64,000 nucleotides of DNA, from the NCBI GenBank assembly GCA_018296165.2, contig JACKQL020000007.1:434001-498000 (forward strand), in the 5' to 3' direction. This DNA comes from Termitomyces sp. T153. Taxonomy: Eukaryota; Basidiomycota; Agaricomycetes; Agaricales; Lyophyllaceae. The position numbers and the translations under genes are program-made. Shown in pieces: positions 46,239 to 56,191 of this stretch. Position 1 is the first letter of the stretch; each line of letters starts with the position of its first letter. The notes under the pieces are model-generated. The model saw nothing but the letters and a program-made list of their open reading frames with translations. It had not been told where the DNA came from and ran no database searches.

Positions 46239-46929
46239 GCGAGGCCTTTGGTGTACACTGGAGCTAGTCGCATTCATGCCGGAGATTTCTTTGTTATATT
46301 TGTTTTCTGTATGCCGCATTAATGCTTATGAGCTCATGCCAATATGCTGCAATTGCACGTCTGATATTTCGTGAGAAAAGTGGGATTTTATACATCATGT
46401 GCTGGTTCCCCCAAGCCGTCCCTGTTCTAATTTGGTAAACATCGAAACAGTGCTTACGACGTCAACAACTTTGTCTCTAATCTATTCAATCTTTACGACA
46501 GCGCCATTAGAGTCGTTAGAAAAATCGTCTCGTGTGGTCCAGGTGACGCCATTAACACAAGGCGACAAGGCGCTCAAGATCAAGCTTTCAATCAGCTTCA
46601 AATCCCAGCGTTGTTCCATCGTGTCATTCTGTCACTTTCTCGTCGGTATACGTTGTTCAGTGTGCCCTGCGTGAACGTTCTTTTAGAATTCTTGCAGCCT
46701 TGCGATTTGACGAGAATACTTTGTATCTACTCATTACGAACTTTTACGACTTTTTAACGATTCATGGTGAGTCCAATTTATACTTAAAACGATAGATAAC
46801 ATCCATTCGTTACTTCCGCATCTTTCGATTGGCTGGTATTTCCCATCCGTATGGTACCTGCACATGTATTGAATGAAGCCATACGGCCAAGTTTTGTCTT
46901 TTTTAAACTTTTACATCTCCAAAACCATC
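46239..46929. other. intergenic, 0.7 kb, no gene seen
   Basis: This stretch spans the 3' side of RPL35 and the promoter of the kinase gene. An open frame at 46399-46674 has no motif and no family pattern. An ATG directly followed by GTGAGT at about 46764 could be the end of a short upstream exon of the kinase 5'UTR, but nothing supports translation. Confidence 0.4.
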
Positions 46930-49151
46930 ATGTCGCGCCTCCGGAACCTCATCCATACTGACAATGTCTCCCATTCGCAGTCAAAAGTATTTACTCACTC
47001 TCCTTCGTTTCCTCAGGCTGAAAACAAGCTCCGCCACCAAGAGCCCTACTCGATCCCAAATAACAATCCTGCAAGCCAATATACATTGCTCGAGAAGCTC
47101 GGAACTGGAAGCTTTGGAACGGTTTACAAGGCAATACATAATGAGACTGAACAGATTGTAGCCATCAAGCAGATTGGTCCGTTTCACAAAATTTCGTGCT
47201 GATGGCGCGATTGAATTATTTTCCTTTTAGATCTGGAAGATTCAGACGATGATATCTCTGAGATCCAACGAGAGATCGCGAGTTTGGCTCAATGTGATTC
47301 TGAATACGTCACTCGATACTATGGTTCTTTCGTTGTATCCTACAAGCTCTGGATCGTTATGGAATTCCTTGCAGGGGGTTCATGTCTGGACCTTCTGAAA
47401 GCGGGCAACTTCTCTGAGGCCCATATTGCAGTGATATGCCGTGAACTGCTTTTAGGTCTCAACTATCTCCACACTGAGGGCACGATACACCGTGATATCA
47501 AAGCCGCCAATATATTACTTTCATCATCTGGGGAAGTGAAGCTGGCCGACTTTGGAGTCGCAGCACAACTTACGAGCACTTTGCGACATACTTTCGTAGG
47601 AACTCCGTTCTGGATGGCACCAGAAGTGATTCGTCAGGCGGGATATGATGCAAAGGCAGATATGTGGAGTCTGGGTATTACGGCCATCGAGATGGCTAAA
47701 GGAGAGCCGCCACTGGCAGAGTACCATCCAATGCGTGTGCTCTTCCTCATCCCTAAAGCAAAGCCTCCTGTCTTAGAGGGCTCGTTTTCAGCGGAATTCA
47801 AGGACTTCGTGGCACAGTGTCTAACGAAAGACCCAAGTGCAGTAAGTTATGCATGCTCATGCCTCCGTCTTAACTGACGAACGTCGCTATGCAGCGACCA
47901 ACGGCTAATGAGCTTTTGCAACACAAATTCATTCGCGAGGCTCAGAAAATTTCACATCTAACAGAGCTTATTGAACGATATCAAGATTATCGCGCAAGTT
48001 CGCCGGGTAAAGGCGGACCACAGATGTACCAACCGTCAATCAGGCAGAGTCAAGCGTGGGACACGATGCGAAGCGACTGGAATTTTGACACTATCAAGTC
48101 TTCCTCTGCAATGGGGACTTACCGTACCATGGCAAAGGATTGGGACGTGCCGCTCGGCATGGTGTCTGATGAGGAAGATGAAACTTTGAATGAAGTTCAC
48201 GAGTCCATTGATACTGAGGCGGCAACCAAAGGCAGTAAACCTAAAGTGGTTGGGAGAACGAAATCTCAAGCAACCTACTCCAAGGTTATCATTAAACCTC
48301 CCCATGCACTTTTTACGGAGAAAGGAATGTCGGAACTCCTTAAATCGGAGGAGGTTACTTCTGACGATCCTGACGATGCGGAAGCTTATACTGGCTCAGT
48401 CCGAACCAACCGTCGAACATCTTACTCAGCGACGGTGTCGGCGGAGGGTACTGGGATAATATCACGAGAAACCGACGCTGGAATCGAAGTGGGTACAATA
48501 ATATCCGTCAAGAAAGTCGATCCTGCTGGCTCCTTACGGTTGTCGGACGACGGCAACACGGCCTCACCGACGAAACACAGGCGTACGCTGAGCCAAGTCG
48601 GGATGGCCGGCTCGGCTCTTGTGGATGAAGTGGTACTCCCTATTATTCAGAATGTCAGTCAACCTATACATGCTAATGCCGAGCGTCGAGAGTTAATTGT
48701 TGCTTCCTCGCACAGACAATACGGGATGATATGGATGCACGGGAGATTGAGTCGCTTAGCCTGTTATCTCGAGGTTTCCTCGAATTGAAGGAGGCAAATC
48801 CGGAGCTTACATACAACGTTATCCTTGACATTTTGTCTGGCATCAACGAGTACTGCTTTCTTCATAAATGTAATCAAACCACACTAACTAATCATTGTTC
48901 TCAGCAACCAAGATATACTCCAATATGTCCAGACTTCTCGGAACCTATTCCCACATAAACGTATTATCCGCAAGAGTGAGATGACTTCACGAGGGCTTGT
49001 TGTCACAGAGGAGCTTGACGACGTTGCCGGTTTAACGTCTTCTATAGGTTCAGCTTCTGGTGATGCTCCAGCGAAGAAGTCGCCGATTGCAGAGCTCCTC
49101 TATCTACGCTGGCTGGAAGGGCTGAAGCTCAAGTGGCCAAACATCATATAG
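46930..49151 (+). CDS. Ste20-family (GCK-III-like) serine/threonine kinase
   Basis: A cytosolic protein kinase of the germinal-centre-kinase III branch (S. cerevisiae Kic1, S. pombe Nak1/Sid1-like), which acts in polarity and septation signalling. Exons: 46930-47176, 47231-47841, 47895-48653, 48716-48849 and 48905-49151; phases agree. Kinase motifs are complete: P-loop [18 protein letters not shown] (Lys), [12 protein letters not shown] (catalytic loop), DFGVAAQL and [12 protein letters not shown] cyclin-free C-terminal lobe follows ([20 protein letters not shown]). Afterwards is a S/T/D-rich linker with [18 protein letters not shown] and a conserved C-terminal helix pair ([34 protein letters not shown]), as in GCK-III kinases. 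The N-terminal 60 residues are basic and probably disordered. Branch assignment is by overall resemblance. Confidence 0.88.
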
Positions 49152-49705
49152 GGCCAGGCTTTTACACAAGTTCAACTCTTCATCTCTCGTCCCTTCAGTT
49201 TTAGTGTTTATTTCGCCGCTTTATTGTTTTGAGATGTATCCGGACCCTAACATTAGCGAATGCCTTTTGTCCTTTGCGAAATATCAATGCCATTTAACTT
49301 TATCTCGTCGCGTATGAACACCTTTCCTTTCTCTGCATGTACTCCGTCATCACAATCTTCCGCGAACACCTACCCATAGTATTCGCGACATGTCCATAAC
49401 CTATGGCATTTGTGGTACCATCGGTTTGCTCCGATGGTCGGATCTCATAAGCTGGTTCATAGTTGACCATCACTTCCATACAATGACGGTATATATGTAT
49501 ATGATATCGGCGCTGACCCGTATGTAAATGCGGTATATTTAGCAGAAATCCTGGGAGCCGGGAGGACGGTCAGATATGGACAAAAGTGTGAAGAAGCATT
49601 GTACTTGAATTTATCCAGTTAAATCAATTTATCCATTCAAATCATTGCAAGAATTTACGCAAGAATTTAGGTGATCCATATACGTTGATAGATTTTCTAT
49701 CACAC
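49152..49705. other. intergenic upstream of the tRNA, no gene seen
   Basis: A/T-rich sequence containing the kinase 3' region. The stretch TATATATGTATATGATATC near 49490 is simple. Two GCAAGAATTTA repeats lie at 49647 and 49662, just upstream of the tRNA gene. No ORF is credible. Confidence 0.4.
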
Positions 49706-49790
49706 AGCAGCATGGCGCAGCTGGAAGCGCGCGGGGCCCATATGAGCTTGTGGTACCCCGAGGTCACTTGATCGAAACAAGTTGCTGCTA
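49706..49790 (+). tRNA. tRNA-iMet: initiator tRNA-Met (CAT) with a 12-nt intron
   Basis: All four arms fold by eye. The acceptor AGCAGCA (49706-49712) pairs with TGCTGCT (49783-49789), followed by A. The D stem is GCGC/GCGC (49715-49718, 49727-49730). The anticodon stem CGGGG/CCCCG is at 49732-49736 and 49756-49760, with loop CC-CAT-A...A. The T arm is ACTTG-ATCGAAA-CAAGT (49766-49782). The ATCGAAA T loop and the A1:U72 pair are hallmarks of eukaryotic initiator tRNA. A 12-nt intron TGAGCTTGTGGT lies at the canonical position after A37. A run of eight T at about 49805 is a likely pol III terminator. Confidence 0.9.
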
Positions 49791-50393
49791 TGGGATGGAT
49801 ATCGTTGATTTTTTTTGGGCATGCCTTCTCGTCCCGATTTGCGTGCGCCACATGCCAAGAAAATCGGTCTGAACGATCCGACAATTATAGTCCACTCGTC
49901 GCGGTGACATTAACCTTTGAAATCCAAAAAATGATTGTCTTTCGAAACCTCGTTAAGCGGGTTTCAATGACCAATAACTACCCTTTGGACAATGCTGGTT
50001 TATACATAGTCATAAGATAAGCTTGTACATGACAGTACATATACTGCAGCAAAGCTGATTGTTATTGTTATGATATCCACAAAGGGGAATTAATAATGCA
50101 CAAGATGTTTTTCTAATTTGTAGATATAACAACAATATCAGTGAGGTAGGATGCTAGGTAGAACAAGTCCGTTTGAGGATGGATGTGTGTACATATTGCG
50201 GGGAGTAGCAACTAGATAGGAAGGATGTATCACGCTAGGGTAATGGTAACAACACGAAACTAAAAAGAAGAGAGATCGAGAAAGAACAAACTCTTCTACC
50301 TGACAAATAGCACTGCCAGACTTTGAGCTGGGGTCGGAGACAAGTCGTAAAAGAATGGGCTGTATTTAGCGTCCGTTGCATAAGTCCAAGGCT
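49791..50393. other. intergenic between tRNA and chitin deacetylase
   Basis: Begins with the T-run terminator of the tRNA, then A/T-rich sequence. No gene is seen. An open frame on the minus strand at 49642-49884 covers the tRNA and is not real. The right half is the 3' region of the deacetylase gene. Confidence 0.4.
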
Positions 50394-52149
50394 TTATACC
50401 AAAATTGAGAATGTGGCCATAAGAGCAGCAATACATATTGAGAATGTGGCATAAGATGGGTCCCGTAGGACTAGAGGAGCTGCGTGCGAAGTTTGTACAC
50501 TCTGGGCCACCGCAGAGGCTGCCGAGGCAGGGGGAGACACGGTTGAGGTCGAAAGTCTAGAAATTATGTATGATCTGATATCAACACAAAAGGAAGTCAA
50601 AGGATGAAACATTGCACGAACACTACTTTGGTGGACGACGAGCTGCCACTCGCCGTTGTTTGACTTTGGTGAGCTTGGGTACCACTAGAACTTTGAGGAA
50701 CCAAGGCAGCAGTAGTATCTGCGATTGCACTGTCAGCAGTAACCGGCGAGTCGGAGTCATCAGAGTTCTGGTATGTACTGTCTCCGATGATACTGGCGAG
50801 TGAAGCAGTTTGCCAACCTGCAGGACCAATCAAGGTCCAGGCGTCCATGAATGCATTCACAGACATATCGCTCAACTCATGCTCCAGAGTGATCAACCCA
50901 GGATCTTTCGGCCCTGGGCGACAAAAAAGTCAGAATACCGAGTTGTACGGATCATATGAGGTACCGCCTACCAGACAGCCATTGGACGAAGCTATCATGG
51001 ATGATCTGTGGCGTGGTACCGTTGGAGGTCAGGCTCCAATCTTCCGTGCTGAAAGAGTAGATATTAGATTTCTATGGAAAAATTGGACGCGAGAGAAACA
51101 TGTCCTTACTCATGGTTCCAAAGGACTGTTTCCAGACCGAAGACCTAGGGCAATGAGCTCGGCACAAGACGCGAAAGGAGCGCGAATGAACGCTTACTTC
51201 TTTTGCGATTGAACGTACCCTCATATCAGAGTCGCCATAAGGAGGACGCCAGTATCTAGGCACACGTCCCCCGGTAGAATTTCTGATAAGCTCCGTTGTC
51301 CACCCAAGCTTTCGATGAAGGTTAGCCTCGGACATAGAAGTCGAAGCTTTCGAAGGGATCCTCACCTGAGCCACGACCTCAAGATTAGAGAGGGTCGTCA
51401 TGTAGGGATGTGTCCACGTGTGTACAGCAATGTCATGGCCTGCGTGAAAAATATCCAAGAAAAGTTGTGGATTTTCAATGATATTGACGCCAATCATGAA
51501 ATGCGTCGCTTTTTGGTTATGTGCTTCCAAAAACTGCAAAAGCCGGGGCGATGCCTGATCTCACCCACACATTAATTTTACGTATGATGATGTCGACCGA
51601 AATTAAAGAACGCACCTCTGTAGGGCCATCATCGAAGGATATACCGAAATAATTGGCAGGAGCGTCCCATATGTCTCCTGGAATGCGGCACTTGTAGGTT
51701 GCAGAGCAGATTTCCGCGCCATTGGGATTATAGCCCATAGGATACACGGGATTGGTGTTCGGCGTGTTTTTGCTCTGGGGAATATTGGGTATATTCCCGG
51801 CTTCTACAGCGTCGTTCAGAGCGTCGACCCATTGTTGAGGGAGTGCATTGACATCGGGCGAGGACGCGGGATAGGCTGAGGACCAGGCTAAATCGCCAAA
51901 AAGCGTTGAGAATTACGGATCAAAAGCTTTTTTTTAGAGATAGCGGGGCGTACTGGGTGTGCCGACCTGAGGATAGTTGGTACCGTCGGTTGGCTGGTCA
52001 CGCTTGAACAAGGCGTGGACAGGATGATCCTCGGGCTGGTACCATGAGGTTGGAAGGCGCTTGTCAACCGAATGAGAGTGGTCGTGAGGAACGCGAAAGC
52101 GAGCGGCGTGCGCCAAAGGAAAGGCGAAAAAAAGTCGGTGCCAGAGCAT
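50394..52149 (-). CDS. chitin deacetylase (CE4 polysaccharide deacetylase), probably GPI-anchored
   Basis: A secreted enzyme that removes acetyl groups from chitin in the wall. The start MLWHRLFFAFPLAHAARFRV is a signal peptide. The NodB homology domain shows ISFDDGPTE (metal Asp), HTWTHPYMTTL (metal His residues), RYWRPPYGDSD, LWNHDTEDW (near 51140) and LITLEHELSD. An N-terminal extension precedes it (YPQVGTP; ALNDAVEAGNIPN). After the domain is an S/T-rich stretch (SSSGTQAHQSQTTASGSSSS) and a terminal hydrophobic tail (ATFSICIAALMATFSILV), the pattern of a GPI-anchor signal. Several introns fall between 50900 and 51950. All catalytic motifs are present, so the enzyme is probably active. Confidence 0.9.
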
Positions 52150-52592
52150 TAGAATGGAAAGAAAAATGGGAGTGAAAAGAAGGCGCGCAAAGAGCGAGCC
52201 GAAGGGGACTCAACTCTCTACTTAAGGCGCTAAAAGGTCCTGGCCTGACGGAGTCAAGGGCATTCCTAGCAAATCTCTTGGATCTGGTGTCTATCTTTAG
52301 TTCCTTTGATCACTTTGCCGCTCCCGATCAACATGCCTCCCATTTCCTTTTTCCTTCAAGTCCTTTGTTTTTCCTCTCGAAACTGCCTTCTCAAGCTTCC
52401 GGCAGACTATTTCCTCGTTCTCTCCATTTAGGCAAGCCATGTTTATTTTTATCACGGGCTTCACTCGCCGCAAACCACTCATGTGCCGACTGGATCAACA
52501 ATTGTGCATCGATAACACAAAACATAAACTATCCGACATACGCGTCCTCCTTAATCATCGGAAACATGAACAATACGTCCACCATTACCTCC
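52150..52592. other. intergenic, about 0.44 kb, no gene seen
   Basis: Between the deacetylase start (minus) and the TFIIF alpha stop (minus), so it holds the deacetylase promoter. A plus-strand open frame (52278-52613) has no motif and overlaps the 3' end of the TFIIF gene. Confidence 0.4.
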
Positions 52593-54778
52593 TCAACTGA
52601 CAGGTGTTGGTGATGGCGCAGCAGAACCACCTTCCTGGAACCTTTTCCGCAAAACAAGCACCCCACCCTTCAACTGAGCTACATCCCGAACCAATCCCGA
52701 AAACTGCGTCTTCTTATCGGCGTCTGTGAGGTAAGGCGTAAAGTGATGAATGCACTCGCGAGTCGTCGCATTCTGCGTACTTCCCAGCCATTCAATCAAC
52801 ATCGCTTTCAACTGCTCGGGCGTAGCATTGACGGGCGCAACCCCCGCTTTGCGTTTCTTGGGTTTCGGTATTTGAGTTCCGTTTACCCCATTTGTAGCAG
52901 AGGGGCCATTTGGAATTTCATCAGTCGCCTTACGTTTGTTGTTCGGCTTTGGTGGGCTACCGGATGGGCTGCCGGCAACTGGGCTTGTAGCGCGACTATT
53001 AGACGCAACGGGGCTTGTCGCCCGACTACCAAGTGGGGAGTTTCCCCCGTTGACATGAGGTTTAGGCTTGGGTGGCTTTGGGCTTGTAGCCCGCTTGGCG
53101 ACAACAGAATGACCACCAAGACTTGGCGAGGCCCCGGGAGATGCGGCCCTAGAGTTTGCGTTCGATTGAGGGCGGGCAGGGTTAGGGGCTTGACTAGTTT
53201 TTGGTGGTTGTGATGAAGATCGAGAGTCCTCCTGTTGTGGTTGAGACTGGACAGCAGGACCTGTCTGAACGACAGGTTCTTCCTCTTCTTCTTCCACCTA
53301 GAGTTAAATTTAGACAATCGTTCAGATTGGAATAATTTCAACACGCGCCGAGCTCGCATATGGGTTATCCTCCTCGTCGCTGTCATATGCATCGTTGCCT
53401 TCACGGTTACGGATTAGTTTCTGCATAGCTTTGGCCTGTTTTGTCATTCCAGGTAGTGCTGTATCGTCGTCAGATTCGTCGACACCAGCCTCGCGTTGTT
53501 TGTTAGCAGCCTTGTACTCTCGCTTCAGGCGCTCCTGAAATGATGGTGAGCAGCTAGAATACCAACACGACGAGGATGAACTGACCTCGAGCTCTTTAGC
53601 TTCCTCGTCGTCACGGTCTACTTCCATCGGCTCTTCATCGTCAGCAAAGTCTTCCTCGTATACTTGTTCGTCCAAGTCACCCTCTTCCCCCATTTCCTTC
53701 TCCCGGCGTTTCTTGGTGTCTCCGTCATCGTCATCGTCGAACAGGCCGTTCATGCCGCTGTCCACCGTCTTGAGTTTACGTCCACCGGGACCAAGACTCT
53801 GCCCAGAACTATGAACGAGTCCACCTTCTATCGTACGGCCTTCTGCCTCTGCTTTAAACATGGCAGCCGTCTGTGCAGATATATTTTTGCGTGATGCGAT
53901 CCACGCCTCTCCTCGTTTCTGGCGTTGGTTATACTGCGCCCAAAAAAGCAACTATTAGCATAATTATGTCGTAGATTACAATGAACATCCGCCACCAATG
54001 ATTCCACATTCGCAGTGTCCGTTGGGAGATCATGCTTCATCTTCTTTTGGAATTTGTACCAGCGATGTGTCGGCACAAACTTGAAGATATCGTTCATGGC
54101 AGGCATGAAGAGCGCATAGGTCTCAGACCTCGCCACGTCCTCCATCTGAGCAGTCCACACTTCTTCCTTAGTGGGCGATGAGTCTTCCAAGACCCACGGA
54201 TACCGCTCCTCTCTTCGTAGCTGGCGCACCTCCTCTGGCACAACGTACACCTGCCTCGTCTTTTTCTGGAACCGCTTCTTCCCATTTGCCGCGGCGGGCG
54301 CTGTTTTTCCCTTGCCATTCGCGCTGCTCCCCGAGGCCCCATCCGACGCATGTATCGGCCGTCCCTCCGAATCCACCATGACCATCTTTCCATCGATACC
54401 GATGACGGGCTTGCCGTCTGGCCCAAGCATCGGCCCCACGGCCTGAGGGACACCATCGACCGGCACATCATCGTGCCTGAGCTCCTTGCGATTCAGCTTG
54501 ATAGGCTGCTTCCAGCGCGCAAGATCGACTATTTTGCGCGAGTCGAACTTCATGACGTCGTATTTCCAACCGTTGAGTGCAGAGGACATGAGCTTGAACT
54601 CCTGGTAAGGGCCGGTGGGCAAGCGGAGCCCGTCGTCCTCGGGCTCCGTGGGTGGTGGTTTTGGTTTCCCGACTGTGGGTTTTTTGGGAGATGGGGAGGA
54701 TTCGGGAACCTTGGACGGATCCTTCTTGCCCTTCTTTGGGTGGAAGAGGAGAGCCATAGAGGGGGCTTTGGGGGCCAT
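52593..54778 (-). CDS. TFG1: TFIIF alpha subunit (RAP74/Tfg1)
   Basis: The large subunit of general transcription factor TFIIF, which escorts RNA polymerase II to the promoter. The N-terminal dimerisation domain includes PYQEFKLMSSALNGWKYDVM, KQPIKLNRKELRH, and SPTKEEVWTAQMEDVARSE then TYALFMPAMNDIFKFVPTHR WYKFQKKMKH. The middle is K/E/D-rich (RREKEMGEEGDLDEQ; EEDFADDEEPMEVD) with a S/P/A-rich low-complexity linker. The C-terminus is the winged helix: NATPEQLKAMLIEWLGSTQN, RECIHHFTPYLTDADKKTQF and LVRDVAQLKGGVLVLRKRFQ. Introns are visible near 53940-53995, 53530-53590 and 53300-53340. A Gly/Asp insertion with repeated DG.P.IG.DGK (near 54380-54440) is not general to the family. Confidence 0.93.
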
Positions 54779-55040
54779 CGTTGAAGTTGTGGGCTACTTG
54801 GGCATCAATAACACACTGCTGCGGGCAACGCAGTCGCTGAAACGCACTGCTAGATGGCGGGGAGAACCAAGAAGCGGGGTTTGGCTGACCTCATGCACTA
54901 GGACAACAAGTATCAACAACGCGTTGATGGGGTGATATTGTTTTTTCGCGGGCGATACTGTCTATGGAGAAAAACAAAACCAAACGATAAAAGAAAACCT
55001 GTCCGTCGGTAATAGTGTACATAGGAATATAGTAAATGTT

Positions 55041-56156
55041 TCAATTAGACGGTTCCATTCTAGAATCAAGCGCGGGAGGCGGAATTGTGTTTTGCGCAGA
55101 GGTCGGTCGTGATTGGGGGGGCTGTAGTGGCGGGGGCATTGGATGCGGGATCGGGAACTGGGTTGGTGGCTGACCGTAGACCGGGGCGAAAGAGAGGCCC
55201 TGACGAGTGGCATCGAGCTCGTGGCGCAGGATCTCGAGCTCGCGCGCCATTTCTTGGTGACTTTGTTTGAGATGGACGACAAACTCGATGGCTGCTGGGC
55301 GATGAGACTGGGGTGTTCGGGGGAGAAGGAACGGACATGCCTTTGCTGAGGATCTCCCACTTGCTGGCCTTCATGCCGCGATCTGCAGGCAGCTGGTCAC
55401 GGAGCTCGTCGAAGAGATCCTTCATCTCCTTTCGTCGTTTTCGCTCGGCTAGTTTGTGGGAGACGCGGAGCTCTGGGGAGCGAGAATAGGGGGTGGTGGG
55501 GTCCTTTTGGCGGGGAGGGTCGTCGCGAGGGTCGGGCATGGTAGGATCGCAGGACGAGGAAGAGTCGCGTCTCCAGCGGGAGTCGAGAGAGTTGCGGCGA
55601 TCGTCGAGACTGAGCCGGGCAATGCGCGCCGTGTCGATGGCGGACCCGCGCCGCTTCGGTGCCGGGCCCTCGTCGCTCGGCACGCCCGGCCCCGCCAGCA
55701 TCTCCTCGCCGATCTTGCGCTTGGTGCCCTGGAGGCCGAGCGCAATGGAGTGGCGCCGCATGCGGTAGTCGAAGCCCTCGTCGGTCTCCATCTCTTTGTC
55801 TGCAGCTGTTCAGCACGTCGGCCGACAGAGAAAGCCAACCCACCTTGCTCCTCGGGCGAGCCGCGCAGCAGGTTGCGGATCTGCATCTCGCCCCCTCCGT
55901 GGGGCGTCGCATCGCCAAACACGTAGGGCGACGCCGGGCGTGCGTCGTGCTGGGCAGACGACGTGCCTGACGACGCGGAGTTGGGCTCGCCTGGTGGGCG
56001 GTAAGTGGTGTTGAGCGTGATGGCGTGGAGCGAGGGGTCTGTGATGGACCCGCGGCGCTGGTTCTGGAGGTACTGGAGGGGCGCCAGCGGCGGCGGGGAG
56101 AGCCTCGGGGGCGGTTCTTTGCCGTTGGACTTTGTGTGGGACATGGTCGGCGGCAT
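55041..56156 (-). CDS. bHLH transcription factor
   Basis: A basic helix-loop-helix DNA-binding protein. The first exon (ATG at 56156 or 56144) gives a P/S-rich N-terminus ([20 protein letters not shown]). Its end (GSPEEQG) joins in phase to [20 protein letters not shown]. The HLH region reads [20 protein letters not shown] then [20 protein letters not shown], and the last exon adds [20 protein letters not shown] with a leucine-zipper-like continuation ([13 protein letters not shown]). The basic region H...ER.RR...K fits E-box binders. The proline-rich C-terminus ends at 55041. Target genes cannot be inferred. Confidence 0.88.
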
Positions 56157-56191
56157 CGATATAATTTGATCTCGCTATACTTATTGCTTGC

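Noticed and set aside
46399..46674. 91-codon open frame between RPL35 and the kinase
   Set aside because: No motif, no homologue pattern, and it lies in the promoter region.
49642..49884. minus-strand open frame over the tRNA
   Set aside because: The tRNA fold explains the sequence; the frame is chance.
52278..52613. plus-strand open frame near the deacetylase promoter
   Set aside because: It overlaps the 3' end of TFIIF alpha and has no motif or start context.
53664..54784. open frames opposite TFIIF alpha
   Set aside because: Shadow frames of a GC-rich gene; the minus-strand protein is clearly the product.
55456..56014. R- and G-rich frames opposite the bHLH gene
   Set aside because: Composition is that of antisense GC-rich DNA, with no domain.
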